Part shown: one piece after another, positions 34,567-44,339 of the stretch
Position numbering within the stretch: the stretch's first letter is position 1
Layout: each line of letters starts with the position of its first letter
DNA from: Streptomyces sp. 1331.2
GTDB taxonomy: Bacteria; Actinomycetota; Actinomycetes; Streptomycetales; Streptomycetaceae
Direction: 5' to 3'
NCBI RefSeq assembly: GCF_900199205.1
Contig: NZ_OBMJ01000001.1
Coordinates: forward strand, 5,139,001 to 5,203,000
Length of the DNA stretch: 64,000 bases
Notes under the pieces: generated by a model
Told to the model about the DNA's origin: nothing
Databases searched by the model: none
What the model saw: only the letters and a program-made list of their open reading frames with translations
Made by a program: the position numbers and the translations under genes

Positions 34567-36594
34567 TCAGTCCACCTCGGCCACGGCCTCCGCGAACTGC
34601 GCCTGGTAGAGCCGGGCGTAGGCGCCGCCGGCGGTGATCAGCTCGTCGTGCGAGCCCTGTTCCACGATCGACCCGTTCTCCATCACCAGGATCACGTCGG
34701 CGTCCCGGATGGTGGAGAGCCGGTGGGCGATCACGAAGCTGGTGCGGCCGGTGCGCAGCCGGGCCATGGCCCGCTGGATCAGTACCTCGGTGCGGGTGTC
34801 GACGGAGCTGGTGGCCTCGTCCAGGACCAGGATGGACGGCTGGGCGAGGAAGGCCCGGGCGATGGTGATCAGCTGCTTCTCGCCGGCGCTGACGCCGGCG
34901 CCGTCGTCGTCGATGACGGTGTCGTAGCCGTCCGGCAGGGTGCGGACGAAGCGGTCGACGTGGGCGGCCTTGGCGGCCTCGACGACCTGTTCGCGGGTGG
35001 CGCCCTGGGAGCCGTAGGCGATGTTGTCGGCGATGCTGCCGCCGAACAGCCAGGTGTCCTGGAGGACCATGCCGATGCCGGAGCGCAGGTCCTCGCGGGA
35101 CATGGCGGCGATGTCGACGCCGTCGAGGGTGATCCGTCCGGAGCTGACCTCGTAGAACCGCATCAGCAGGTTGACGAGGGTGGTCTTGCCGGCGCCGGTG
35201 GGGCCGACGATGGCGACGGTCTGGCCGGGTTCGACCTTGAGCGAGAGGTCGTCGATGAGCGGCTTGTCGGGGTCGTAGCGGAAGGAGACGTCCTGGAAGG
35301 CGACCCGGCCGTGGACGGTGTCGGGCTTCTCGGGCATGGCCGGTTCGGGGCTCTGCTCGGGGGCGTCGAGGAGTTCGAAGACGCGCTCGGCGGAGGCGAC
35401 CCCGGACTGCACCAGGTTGGCCATGCTGGCGACCTGGGTGAGCGGCTGGCTGAACTGCCGCGAGTACTGGATGAACGCCTGGACGTCGCCGATGGACAGG
35501 GCGCCGCTGGCCACCCGCAGGCCGCCGACGACCGCGACCAGCACGTACTGCAGGTTGCCGATCAGCATCATCGCGGGCTGGATGATGCCGGAGATGAACT
35601 GGGCCCGGTAACTGGCCTGGAACAGCGCCTCGTTGTGCTCGCGGAAGGTCTCGGCGGATTCGCGCCGGCGGCCGAACACCGTGACCAGGGTGTGGCCGGT
35701 GTACATCTCCTCGACGTGGGCGTTGAGTTGGCCGGTGGACTTCCACTGCTGGACGAACTGTGGCTGCGCCCGCTTGCCGACCTTGGTGGCGACGACCACC
35801 GAGACCGGGACCGAGACCAGGGCGATCACCGCGAGCAGCGGCGAGATCCAGAACATCATCGCGAGCACACCGACCACGGTGAGCAGCGAGTTGACGACCT
35901 GTCCCATGGTCTGCTGCATGGACTGGCCGATGTTGTCGATGTCGTTGGTGACCCGGCTGAGCACTTCGCCGCGCGGCTGCTTGTCGAAGTAGCTGAGCGG
36001 CAGGCGGGCGAGTTTGGCCTCGACGTCCTGGCGCAGCCGGTAACCGGCGCGCTGGATGGCCGTGGTGGCGAGCCGGCCCTGGAAGATGCCGAAGACGGCG
36101 GAGGCGACGTAGATGCCGAGGACCCAGAGCAGGACGGACCCGATGGCGCCGAAGTCCATGCCCTGGCCGGGGGTGAAGTCGACGGCGGAGAGCAGGTCGG
36201 CGACGCCGCCCTCGCCGTGGGCGCGCAGCCCGTCGATGACCTGGGCCTTGGTGGTGCCGGGCTGGAAGCGGGCGCCGATGACGCCGGCGAAGATCAGGTC
36301 GGTGGCGTCGCCGAGGACCTTGGGGCCGATGACGGCGCAGCCGATGCCGAGCACGCCGAGGACCAGGACGCCGGCGAGCAGGGTGCGTTCGGGGCGCAGC
36401 AGGCCGAGGACGCGTTTGCCGGAGCCCTTGAAGTCCATGGACTTCTCGGTGCCCTGGCCGCCCATGAAGCGGCCGGGGCCGGCGGGGCCGCGGCGGGCGG
36501 CGGCGGCCTGGGAGTCGCTGGGCAGGTCGGCGTCGGCCTTCTTCAGGTCGGCCTGCGCTCTGTCCGCCGCTGCGGGCTTTCCTGGCGTGGTCAC
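34567..36594 (-). CDS. ABC exporter, fused membrane and ATPase domains (second half of pair)
   Basis: Protein of 675 residues from GTG 36594, overlapping the stop of the partner gene (GTGA). A charged head of about 60 residues is followed by six membrane segments (about 75-380) with the TAIQRAGYRLRQDVEAKLARLPLSYFD coupling helix, then the ATPase with Walker A GPTGAGKTT, Q-loop, signature GVSAGEKQ (degenerate, usual LSGGQ replaced), Walker B ILVLDEATSSVD and the H-loop AHRL. The unusual signature is typical of one half of a heterodimeric exporter whose other half carries the normal one. Substrate unknown. Confidence 0.92.
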   Translation of the reverse strand: MTTPGKPAAADRAQADLKKADADLPSDSQAAAARRGPAGPGRFMGGQGTEKSMDFKGSGKRVLGLLRPERTLLAGVLVLGVLGIGCAVIGPKVLGDATDLIFAGVIGARFQPGTTKAQVIDGLRAHGEGGVADLLSAVDFTPGQGMDFGAIGSVLLWVLGIYVASAVFGIFQGRLATTAIQRAGYRLRQDVEAKLARLPLSYFDKQPRGEVLSRVTNDIDNIGQSMQQTMGQVVNSLLTVVGVLAMMFWISPLLAVIALVSVPVSVVVATKVGKRAQPQFVQQWKSTGQLNAHVEEMYTGHTLVTVFGRRRESAETFREHNEALFQASYRAQFISGIIQPAMMLIGNLQYVLVAVVGGLRVASGALSIGDVQAFIQYSRQFSQPLTQVASMANLVQSGVASAERVFELLDAPEQSPEPAMPEKPDTVHGRVAFQDVSFRYDPDKPLIDDLSLKVEPGQTVAIVGPTGAGKTTLVNLLMRFYEVSSGRITLDGVDIAAMSREDLRSGIGMVLQDTWLFGGSIADNIAYGSQGATREQVVEAAKAAHVDRFVRTLPDGYDTVIDDDGAGVSAGEKQLITIARAFLAQPSILVLDEATSSVDTRTEVLIQRAMARLRTGRTSFVIAHRLSTIRDADVILVMENGSIVEQGSHDELITAGGAYARLYQAQFAEAVAEVD

Positions 36595-38396
36595 GCCGCC
36601 TCCTGCTCGGTGAGCTGGGAGAGCACGATCTCCCGGTACGTCGGGTTGTCGGTCATCAGTTCGTGGTGGGTGCCGGTGCCGACGATGGCGCCCTCGTCGA
36701 GGACGATGATCCGGTCGGCGTCGCGGATGGTGGAGACGCGCTGGGCGACGATCAGGACGGTGGCGTCGGCGGTCTCGCGGGCGAGGGCCTTGCGCAGTTT
36801 GGCGTCGGTGGCGTAGTCGAGGGCGGAGAAGGAGTCGTCGAAGAGGTAGACGGAGGGCTTGCGGACGAGGGCCCGGGCGATGGCGAGGCGCTGGCGCTGG
36901 CCGCCGGAGACGTTGCTGCCGCCCTGGGCGATGGGGGCGTCCAGGCCTTCGGCGAGCTTCTCGACGAACTCCTTGGCCTGGGCGATCTCCAGGGCGTGCC
37001 AGAGTTCCTCGTCGGTGGCGTCGGGCCGGCCGTAGCGGAGGTTGCTGGCGACGGTGCCGGAGAAGAGGTAGGGCTTCTGCGGGACGATGCCGACGTGGTC
37101 GGCGATGGTGTCGGCGCCGAGTTCGCGCACGTCGACGCCGTCCAGCAGGACCTGGCCGGAGGTGGCGTCGAAGAGGCGGGGGACGAGGCCGAGCAGGGTG
37201 GACTTGCCGCTGCCGGTGGAGCCGATGATGGCGGTGGTCTCGCCGGGGCGGGCGGTGAGGTCGATGCCGCGCAGGACGGAGGCTTCGGCGCCGGGGTAGC
37301 GGAAGTCGACGTCGCGCAGTTCGAGGTTGCCGCGGCGGGTCACGGCGGTGACGGGAGCGGTGGGCGGGACGACGCTGGACTCGGTGCCGAGGACGTCCTG
37401 GACGCGTTCGGCGCAGACCTCGGCGCGGGGCACCATCATGAACATGAAGGTGGCCATCATGACGCTCATCAGGATCTGCATCAGGTAGGAGAGGAAGGCG
37501 GTGAGCGCGCCGATCTCCATGTCGTGGTCGGCGATGCGGTGGGCGCCGAACCAGAGCACGGCGACGCTGGAGACGTTCACGACGAGCATGACGGCCGGGA
37601 ACATGACGGACATCAGCCGGCCGACGCGGCGGGCGACGTCGGTGAGGTCCTCGTTGGCGTCGGCGAAGCGGGCCTGTTCCTGGCCGTCCTTGACGAAGGC
37701 GCGGATGACCCGGATGCCGGTGATCTGTTCGCGCAGGACCCGGTTCACCGTGTCGATCTTCTCCTGCATGCTGCGGAACTTGGGGCGCAGCGCGCGGACC
37801 AGCAGGACGACGACGACGGCGAGGGCCGGGATGACGGCGAGCAGCAGGCCGGAGAGCGGGACGTCCTGGTTGAGGGCCATGATGATGCCGCCGACGCACA
37901 TGATGGGTGCGGCGACCATGAGCGTGAAGCTCATCAGGGCGAGCATCTGGACCTGTTGGACGTCGTTGGTGGTGCGGGTGATCAGGGAGGGCGCGCCGAA
38001 CTGGCCGACCTCGCGGGCGGAGAAGCTCTGCACCTGGTCGAAGACGGCGGCGCGGACGTCCCGGCCGAAGGCCATGGCGACGCGGGCGCCGATGTAGACG
38101 GCGCCGATCGAGCAGAGCGCCTGGACGATGGTCACGCCGATCATCACCCCGCCGACGCGCAGGATGTAGCCGGTGTCGCCCTTGATCACGCCGTCGTCGA
38201 TGATGTCGGCGTTGAGCGTGGGCAGGTACAGCGCGGCGAGGGTGGACACCAGCTGGAGGACCACCAGCAGGGTGATCGGTCGGGAGTAGGGGCGCAGGTA
38301 CGCCCGGAGCAGTCTGATCAGCACTAGCACACTCTTGTCGTCGCCGGTCGGGTTCGCACCCCGATTCTCGTTGTTCTGTAGCGTCGTACGAGCCAT
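36591..38396 (-). CDS. ABC exporter, fused membrane and ATPase domains (first half of pair)
   Basis: Protein of 601 residues from ATG 38396. Six membrane segments (about 35-320), then the ATPase with Walker A GSTGSGKST, signature VSGGQRQRL and Walker B SVYLFDDSFSALD, where the catalytic Glu after Walker B is Asp (FDDS). With the partner's abnormal signature this points to an asymmetric heterodimer with one canonical and one degenerate ATP site. The pair is coupled and divergent from the acyl-CoA synthetase gene. Confidence 0.92.
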   Translation of the reverse strand: MARTTLQNNENRGANPTGDDKSVLVLIRLLRAYLRPYSRPITLLVVLQLVSTLAALYLPTLNADIIDDGVIKGDTGYILRVGGVMIGVTIVQALCSIGAVYIGARVAMAFGRDVRAAVFDQVQSFSAREVGQFGAPSLITRTTNDVQQVQMLALMSFTLMVAAPIMCVGGIIMALNQDVPLSGLLLAVIPALAVVVVLLVRALRPKFRSMQEKIDTVNRVLREQITGIRVIRAFVKDGQEQARFADANEDLTDVARRVGRLMSVMFPAVMLVVNVSSVAVLWFGAHRIADHDMEIGALTAFLSYLMQILMSVMMATFMFMMVPRAEVCAERVQDVLGTESSVVPPTAPVTAVTRRGNLELRDVDFRYPGAEASVLRGIDLTARPGETTAIIGSTGSGKSTLLGLVPRLFDATSGQVLLDGVDVRELGADTIADHVGIVPQKPYLFSGTVASNLRYGRPDATDEELWHALEIAQAKEFVEKLAEGLDAPIAQGGSNVSGGQRQRLAIARALVRKPSVYLFDDSFSALDYATDAKLRKALARETADATVLIVAQRVSTIRDADRIIVLDEGAIVGTGTHHELMTDNPTYREIVLSQLTEQEAA

Positions 38397-38647
38397 TCGG
38401 CGTGTGGGAACCTGAGGTTTGCCGGGCTTTTGCCGAACGGCCCGGCAGCTTCGCCGGCACCGGTCACCGGAGGCACGGGGGTGTGCCAGGAGGCGTCGCC
38501 CTCTTACGGAATGACCGGTTTCCCCCTAGGCTGCTGGTTGCCCCCTTGTTACCGACCGGTACCGTCCGCGTGAACCGGGGCCCGGCGACCGCCCCCACGG
38601 ACGCCGCGAACAATCCCTCAGACGGCCACCCGCCCCCGGAGGTCTCG

Positions 38648-40582
38648 TTGAGTTCCGCGCAGTCCCTGATCGACTCCGGCAGGCCCGACCTCGTCGCCGG
38701 GCGCCCCGCCTCCGTCGCCCACCTGTTCCTGGAGCGGGTCGCCGCGACCCCGAACGCCGAGGCCTACCGCCACCCCGCACCGGTCGACGACCAGGCCGCG
38801 GACGGCGCACCCGGCGCCGAGCAGTGGCGCTCGCTGACCTGGGCGCAGACCGCGACGCGGGTCAAGGCGGTGGCCGCCGGCCTGATGGCGCTCGGCATCC
38901 GCCCGGAGGACCGGGTCGCCCTGGCCTCCTCCACCCGGATCGAGTGGATCCTCGCCGACCTCGGCGCCATGTGCGCGGGCGCGGCGATCACGACCGTCTA
39001 CCCGAGCACCAACGCGGACGAGACCGCGTTCATCCTCTCCGACTCGGGCTCCCGTGCGCTGTTCGCGGAGAACGCCGCCCAGCTGGCCAAGGCCGTCGAG
39101 CAGATCGGTCAGCTGCCCGAGCTGCGCACGGTCGTGCTGTTCGACGCGCCCGAGGGTGCCCCGGAGGGCGAGCCGGAGACGGGCGGCCTGGACGTGCTCA
39201 CCCTCGCCGAGCTGGAGCGGCGCGGCGCCGAGTACCTGGAGCAGCACCCGGACGCGGTGGAGAAGGCCGTCGACGGGCTCGGCAAGGAGCAGCTGGCCAC
39301 CCTGATCTACACCTCCGGCACCACCGGCCGTCCCAAGGGCGTGCGCCTGGTGCACGACTGCTGGGCGTACGAGGGCCGGGCGCAGGAATCCAGTGGGCTG
39401 CTGCGCTCCGACGACGTGCAGTTCATGTGGCTGCCGCTGTCGCACGTGTTCGGCAAGACGCTGATCTCCGGGCAGATCGCCACCGGCCACGTGATGGCGG
39501 TGGACGGCCGGGTGGACCGGATCATCCACAACCTGCCGGTGATCCGGCCGACCATCATGGCTTCGGCGCCGCGCATCTTCGAGAAGGTCTACAACGGCAT
39601 CGCGGGCAAGGCCCGGGCCGAGGGCGGCGCCAAGTACAAGATCTTCCTGTGGGCGGCCAAGGTGGCCCGGGAGCACGCCCGGGCCGTCCAGGAGAGCCGG
39701 ATCGCCACCGGCACCGGCACCGCCCCGCTGGGCCTGCGGGTGCAGCACGCGCTGGCCGACAGACTGGTGTACGCGAAGATCCGGGCGGCCTTCGGCGGCC
39801 GGCTGCGCGGGGCCGTCTCCGGCAGCGCGGCGCTGGCCCCGGAGATCGGCTACTTCTTCCTCGGCGCCGGGGTGCCGATCCTGGAGGGCTACGGCCTGAG
39901 CGAGACCAGCGCCGGCTCCTGCGTCAACCGCGAGGAGGACGTGCGGATCGGCACGGTGGGCCGCCCGCTGCCCGGCACCGAGGTGCGGATCGCCGAGGAC
40001 GGCGAGATCCTGCTGCGCGGCCCGGGCATCATGCGCGGCTACCACAACCTGCCGGAGAAGACCGCCGAGGTGCTGGAGCCGGACGGCTGGTTCCACACCG
40101 AGGACATCGGCGAGCTCAGCCCGGACGGCTTCCTGCGGATCACCGACCGCAAGAAGGACCTGTTCAAGACCTCCGGCGGCAAGTACGTGGCGCCCAGTGA
40201 GGTCGAGGGCCGGTTCAAGGCGGTCTGCCCGTTCGTCAGCAACATCCTGGTGATCGGCAACGGCCGCAACTACTGCACCGCGCTGATCGGCCTGGACGAG
40301 GCGGTCCTCATGCCGTGGGCCGCCGCGCACGGCCTGGCCGGCAAGTCGTACGCCGAGCTGGCCGCGGAGCCGGCCGTCCACGAGCTGATCGAGGGCTTCG
40401 TGAAGCGGCTCAACGCGGGGCTGCAGCGCTGGCAGACGATCAAGAAGTTCCACCTGCTGCCGCGCGACCTCGACGTCGAGCACGGCGAGCTCACCCCGAG
40501 CCTGAAGATCAAGCGCCCGGTGGTCGAGCGGACCTACGCCGACGCCGTCAGCGCGATGTACGCGGGCGCCAACGAGGCCTGA
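38648..40582 (+). CDS. long-chain fatty acid--CoA ligase (AMP-binding)
   Basis: Protein of 644 residues from TTG 38648, which has GGAGG 5 bases upstream; upstream starts give low-complexity extensions. Adenylation motifs: YTSGTTGRPKGV (A3), YGLSETSAGSC (A5), GWFHTEDIGEL (A7) and ITDRKKDLFKTSGGKYVAP (A8/A10). The product activates long-chain fatty acids to acyl-CoA for lipid synthesis or degradation. Divergent from the ABC pair; a perfect 15-bp hairpin follows the gene. Confidence 0.93.
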   Translation: MSSAQSLIDSGRPDLVAGRPASVAHLFLERVAATPNAEAYRHPAPVDDQAADGAPGAEQWRSLTWAQTATRVKAVAAGLMALGIRPEDRVALASSTRIEWILADLGAMCAGAAITTVYPSTNADETAFILSDSGSRALFAENAAQLAKAVEQIGQLPELRTVVLFDAPEGAPEGEPETGGLDVLTLAELERRGAEYLEQHPDAVEKAVDGLGKEQLATLIYTSGTTGRPKGVRLVHDCWAYEGRAQESSGLLRSDDVQFMWLPLSHVFGKTLISGQIATGHVMAVDGRVDRIIHNLPVIRPTIMASAPRIFEKVYNGIAGKARAEGGAKYKIFLWAAKVAREHARAVQESRIATGTGTAPLGLRVQHALADRLVYAKIRAAFGGRLRGAVSGSAALAPEIGYFFLGAGVPILEGYGLSETSAGSCVNREEDVRIGTVGRPLPGTEVRIAEDGEILLRGPGIMRGYHNLPEKTAEVLEPDGWFHTEDIGELSPDGFLRITDRKKDLFKTSGGKYVAPSEVEGRFKAVCPFVSNILVIGNGRNYCTALIGLDEAVLMPWAAAHGLAGKSYAELAAEPAVHELIEGFVKRLNAGLQRWQTIKKFHLLPRDLDVEHGELTPSLKIKRPVVERTYADAVSAMYAGANEA

Positions 40583-40590
40583 GCCCTCCC

Positions 40591-40631
40591 GTCCCGTACG
40601 GCCCGCGGGGAACGCCCGGGCCGTACGGGAC
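40591..40631. promoter_or_regulatory. perfect 15-bp inverted repeat between fadD-like gene and hemW
   Basis: GTCCCGTACGGCCCG (40591-40605) and CGGGCCGTACGGGAC (40617-40631) pair perfectly around an 11-base loop and stop 9 bases before hemW. It may terminate the upstream gene, but its closeness to the hemW start also fits an operator or RNA hairpin. Confidence 0.6.
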
Positions 40632-40640
40632 AATGGGGTC

Positions 40641-41870
40641 ATGCCCTCCGCACTCCCCGACGGCGAACCCGTGCCGTCCGACGGTTCCCTGCCCGCGCAC
40701 GCCCTCGACGGGCTCGGCCGGCGGCCGTTCGGCTTCTACCTGCACGTGCCGTACTGCGCCAGCCGCTGCGGCTACTGCGACTTCAACACCTACACCGCGA
40801 CCGAGCTGCGCTCCTCCGGGGCCGTCGCCTCCCAGGAGACGTACGCGGACAACGTGGTCGCCGAGATCCGGCTCGCCCGGAAGGTGCTCGGGGACGTCGA
40901 CCTGCCGGTGCGGACCGTGTTCCTGGGCGGCGGCACCCCCACCCTGCTGCCCGCCCGGGACCTGGTGAAGATGCTCGCCGCGATCCGCGAGGAGTTCGGG
41001 CTCGCCGACGGCGCCGAGGTCACCACCGAGGCCAACCCGGAGTCCGTCGGCCCGGCCTACCTGGCCGAGCTGCGCGAGGGCGGCTACAACCGGATCTCCT
41101 TCGGCATGCAGAGCGCCCGGCCGCACGTGCTGCAGCTGCTCGACCGCCACCACACCCCGGGCCGCCCCGAGGCCTGCGTCGCCGAGGCCCGCGCGGCCGG
41201 CTTCGAACACGTCAACCTCGACCTGATCTACGGCACCCCCGGCGAGTCCGACGACGACTGGCGGGCCTCCCTGGACGCCGCGATCGGCGCCGGGCCCGAC
41301 CACGTCTCCGCGTACTCCCTGATCGTGGAGGAGGGCACCCGGCTCGCCGCCCGGGTCAAGCGCGGCGAACTGCCGATGATCGACGACGACGTGCACGCCG
41401 ACCGCTACCTCATCGCCGAGCAGGCGCTCGCCGCCGCCGGTTACCACTGGTACGAGGTCTCCAACTGGGCCACCACCCCCGAGGGCCGCTGCCGCCACAA
41501 CGAGCTCTACTGGACCGGCGCCGACTGGTGGGGCGCCGGCCCGGGCGCCCACAGCCACGTCGGCGGCGTCCGCTGGTGGAACGCCAAGCACCCCGCCGCC
41601 TACGCCCAGGCCCTCACCGAGGGCCGCACCCCGGCCCTGGGCCGCGAGGTCCTGGCGGAGGAGGACCGCCGCGTCGAGCGCATCCTGCTGGAACTGCGCC
41701 TGGTCGAGGGCGTCTCCCTGGACCTCCTCACCGCCACGGGCCGCCGGGCCGCCGCCCGCGCCCTGGCCGACGGCCTCCTCGCCGCAGAGCCGTACGAGCA
41801 GGGCCGCGCCGCCCTGACCCTCCAGGGCCGGCTGCTCGCGGACGCCGTCGTGCGTGACCTGGTGGACTGA
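40641..41870 (+). CDS. hemW: heme chaperone HemW (radical SAM)
   Basis: Protein of 409 residues. Radical-SAM cluster ligands C39, C43 and C46 (PYCASRCGYCDF), the GGGTPTLL motif near 96 and a C-terminal HemN-like domain. The CxxxCxxC lacks the extra downstream cysteine of true coproporphyrinogen III dehydrogenase (HemN), so HemW is the better name: a heme-binding chaperone. In actinobacteria the gene lies between lepA and hrcA, as here. Start at ATG 40641. Confidence 0.94.
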   Translation: MPSALPDGEPVPSDGSLPAHALDGLGRRPFGFYLHVPYCASRCGYCDFNTYTATELRSSGAVASQETYADNVVAEIRLARKVLGDVDLPVRTVFLGGGTPTLLPARDLVKMLAAIREEFGLADGAEVTTEANPESVGPAYLAELREGGYNRISFGMQSARPHVLQLLDRHHTPGRPEACVAEARAAGFEHVNLDLIYGTPGESDDDWRASLDAAIGAGPDHVSAYSLIVEEGTRLAARVKRGELPMIDDDVHADRYLIAEQALAAAGYHWYEVSNWATTPEGRCRHNELYWTGADWWGAGPGAHSHVGGVRWWNAKHPAAYAQALTEGRTPALGREVLAEEDRRVERILLELRLVEGVSLDLLTATGRRAAARALADGLLAAEPYEQGRAALTLQGRLLADAVVRDLVD

Positions 41871-41922
41871 CGTTCGTCAACGACCCGCTGGGTGCCCTTC
41901 TCGACACCTCGGAATTCCAGAC

Positions 41923-42786
41923 CTACGCCTGACCCGGCAGCGTCACGAAGTCGATCAGTTCCTCGACCCGGCCCAGCAGTTCGGGCTCCAGGTCCTTGTA
42001 GCTGTCCACCTTCGAGAGGATGTGCTTCCAGGCCGCCGGGGTGTCCACCGGCCAGCCGAGGCGGCGGCAGGTGCCTTCCTTCCAGTCCTCGCCGCGGGGG
42101 ACGGCGGGCCAAGCGGGGATGCCCACGGAGGAGGGCTTCACGGCCTGCCAGATGTCGATGTAGGGGTGGCCGACGACCAGGACCGACGCGCCGGTGACCT
42201 GGGCGGCGATGCGGTGCTCCTTGGTGCCCGGGAGCAGGTGGTCGACCAGGACGCCGAGGCGGCGGCCGGGGCCGGGGGCGAAGTCGGCGACGATCGCCGG
42301 GAGGTCGTCGATGCCGCGCAGGTACTCGACGACGACGCCCTCGATGCGCAGGTCGTCGCCCCAGACCCGCTCGACCAGTTCGGCGTCGTGCCGGCCCTCG
42401 ACGTAGATGCGGGACTCGCGGGCGACCCGGGCGCGGGTGCCGGGGACGGCGATCGAGCCGGAGGCGGTGCGCCCGGGCGTACGGGCGGGAGCGGGGCCGG
42501 CCGGGCGGACCAGGGTCACCACGCGGCCCTCCAGCAGGAAACCGCGCGGGACCAGGGGGAAGACCCGGTGCTTGCCGAAGCGGTCCTCCAGGGTGACGGT
42601 GAACCCCTCGGCGGTCTTCTCGCAGCGCACCACCGCCCCGCAGAAGCCGGTCGCGGCCTCCTCGACCACCAGGTCCCGTTCGGCGGGCACCTCCGGGGCG
42701 GGGGTCTGTCCCCCAGCCCGGCGGCCGGGAGGTGCCCCCGTCTTCCACGGCGGGGTGAGGTCGGGTCCGTACCGGTGGCTGCGCAT
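41923..42786 (-). CDS. DUF3097 family protein
   Basis: Protein of 287 residues from ATG 42786. Conserved actinobacterial family of unknown function. Recognised from the layout RSHRYGPDLTPPW at the start, SRIYVEGRHDAELVERVWGDDLRIEGVVVEYL in the centre (reminiscent of a Toprim fold) and LGVLVDHLLPGTKEHRIAA with HPYIDIWQAVKP near the end. It is convergent with hemW. The role is not established. Confidence 0.88.
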   Translation of the reverse strand: MRSHRYGPDLTPPWKTGAPPGRRAGGQTPAPEVPAERDLVVEEAATGFCGAVVRCEKTAEGFTVTLEDRFGKHRVFPLVPRGFLLEGRVVTLVRPAGPAPARTPGRTASGSIAVPGTRARVARESRIYVEGRHDAELVERVWGDDLRIEGVVVEYLRGIDDLPAIVADFAPGPGRRLGVLVDHLLPGTKEHRIAAQVTGASVLVVGHPYIDIWQAVKPSSVGIPAWPAVPRGEDWKEGTCRRLGWPVDTPAAWKHILSKVDSYKDLEPELLGRVEELIDFVTLPGQA

Positions 42787-42810
42787 GAGGGCGACTATAC
42801 GGACGGACCG

Positions 42811-43395
42811 TCACAGGCCCGGCGCGCCCCAGACCGGGAACCAGCGGCTCAGGTCCTTCTCCAGCCGCAGGTCGTTCCCCAGCATCGCGTTGACCTGAAG
42901 CTCCAGCGGGCTGTTGCGCTTCTCCCCGCCGCCGGGCATCGGGGCGAAGGGGTAGAAGGTGCCGCGCTTGTAGAGGTAGACCAGGGCCAGCGACTGCCCC
43001 TCGGCGTTGCGGAAGGCCACCAGGGAGCAGAGCAGCTGCGGTCCGAAGCCGTTCGCCTCCAGCTCGCTGTTGACCGCGTGCAGGTCGTTGACCAGCTCCG
43101 GAAGCTCCTCGGGGGTGTGCCGGGCGAGCAGCCAGGAGTAGCCGTAGCCGTCCTTGGAGGCCTCCACCGGGACGCCGCCGCGCTCGGTGTCGGCGTCCAG
43201 CAGCGCCCGTACCTGCTGTTCGACCTGGACGAAGGCCGCGCCCTCGACGGCCGCGAAGCAGACCGAGCCGAGCCCGGTGGGCAGGAATCCGGCGCCGGCC
43301 TCCAGGGTGAGCGCGGCGGACGGCACGCCGAACAGCTGGTCCAGGTCGGGCTTGACGGGCTTGGTGCGGCCGAACAGGGCGTCCAGGATTCCCAC
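42811..43395 (-). CDS. pspAB: PspA-associated protein PspAB
   Basis: Protein of 194 residues from GTG 43395. The opening GILDALFGRTKPVKPDLDQLFGVPSAALTLE and the end RNSPLELQVNAMLGNDLRLEKDLSRWFPVWG match the actinobacterial PspAB family, found next to htpX and linked with phage-shock/membrane-stress functions. Cytoplasmic; exact role not known. It follows htpX by 23 bases, so the two are one operon. Confidence 0.88.
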   Translation of the reverse strand: MGILDALFGRTKPVKPDLDQLFGVPSAALTLEAGAGFLPTGLGSVCFAAVEGAAFVQVEQQVRALLDADTERGGVPVEASKDGYGYSWLLARHTPEELPELVNDLHAVNSELEANGFGPQLLCSLVAFRNAEGQSLALVYLYKRGTFYPFAPMPGGGEKRNSPLELQVNAMLGNDLRLEKDLSRWFPVWGAPGL

Positions 43396-43418
43396 GGCGG
43401 TCCTTTCCTCGACAGGGG

Positions 43419-44339
43419 TCAGCGGCCGAGCTGTTCGGAGATCTTCGCCAGCTGCTCCAGGCGCTTCTCCAGCGTCGGGTGGGTGGAGAACAGCTGGGAG
43501 GCGGTCTCCCGGGCGTTCAGCGCGGGGGCGAAGTAGAAGGCGTTGTACGGCTGGGCCTGGCGCAGGTCCTTGCTGGGGATGGCCGCGATCTGCCCGGTCA
43601 CCTTGGTGAGGGCCGAGGCGAGCGCGCTGGGCCGTCCGGTGAGCTGGGCGGCGGCGCGGTCGGCGGCCAGTTCGCGGTAGCGGGAGAGGAGCCGGGTGAG
43701 CAGGAAGCTGATCGCGTAGACGACCATCGAGACCAGCGGGATGATCAGGGCCACGATGGCCGCGTTCTGGTCGTTGTTGTTGCGGCCGCCACCCATGAAC
43801 CCGCCGTACACGGCGATCCGGGTCATCGCACCGGCGAGGACGCCGAGGAAGCCGGCGATCGTCATCACCGCGACGTCCCGGTGGGCGACGTGGGACAGCT
43901 CGTGGGCGAGGACGCCCTCCAGTTCCTCCGGCTCCAGCCGGCGCAGCAGGCCGGTGGTGACGCAGACCACCGCGTTCTGCGGGTTGCGGCCGGTGGCGAA
44001 GGCGTTCGGCATGTCGTTGTCGGCGACCGCCACGCGGGGTTTGGGCATGTCGGCCAGCGCACAGAGCCGGTCGATCGTGCCGTGCAGCTGGGGAAACTCC
44101 TCCGGGGACACCTGGTGGGCGCCCATCGCCCGTTCGGTGATCCTGTCGCTGAACCAGAACTGGGCCACGAACAGCCCGCCGGAGATCAGGACGATCAGCG
44201 GCCACGCGCCGCGCAGCAGCGCGATCAGCAGGCCGGTGAAACCGACGTACAGCAGCCCGATCACGAACATCGTCACGACCATGCGGCTGGTCAGGCCGCG
44301 GTCGGGCGCGAAGCGGGTGGGTTGGCCCGAGCTCGACAT
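43419..44339 (-). CDS. htpX: membrane zinc metalloprotease HtpX
   Basis: Protein of 306 residues from ATG 44339, with GGAG upstream. Two N-terminal membrane helices, zinc site H146-E147-x2-H150 (LAHELSH), further membrane helices near 160-215 and the third ligand Glu in the RELAAD segment. HtpX degrades damaged membrane proteins. It precedes pspAB, a membrane-stress partner, and is divergent from hrcA across a gap that contains CIRCE. Confidence 0.95.
   Translation of the reverse strand: MSSSGQPTRFAPDRGLTSRMVVTMFVIGLLYVGFTGLLIALLRGAWPLIVLISGGLFVAQFWFSDRITERAMGAHQVSPEEFPQLHGTIDRLCALADMPKPRVAVADNDMPNAFATGRNPQNAVVCVTTGLLRRLEPEELEGVLAHELSHVAHRDVAVMTIAGFLGVLAGAMTRIAVYGGFMGGGRNNNDQNAAIVALIIPLVSMVVYAISFLLTRLLSRYRELAADRAAAQLTGRPSALASALTKVTGQIAAIPSKDLRQAQPYNAFYFAPALNARETASQLFSTHPTLEKRLEQLAKISEQLGR

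Noticed and set aside
40641..41870. oxygen-independent coproporphyrinogen III dehydrogenase (HemN) for the radical-SAM gene
   Set aside because: The cluster motif is CxxxCxxC without the fourth cysteine of HemN, and the length and gene context are those of HemW.
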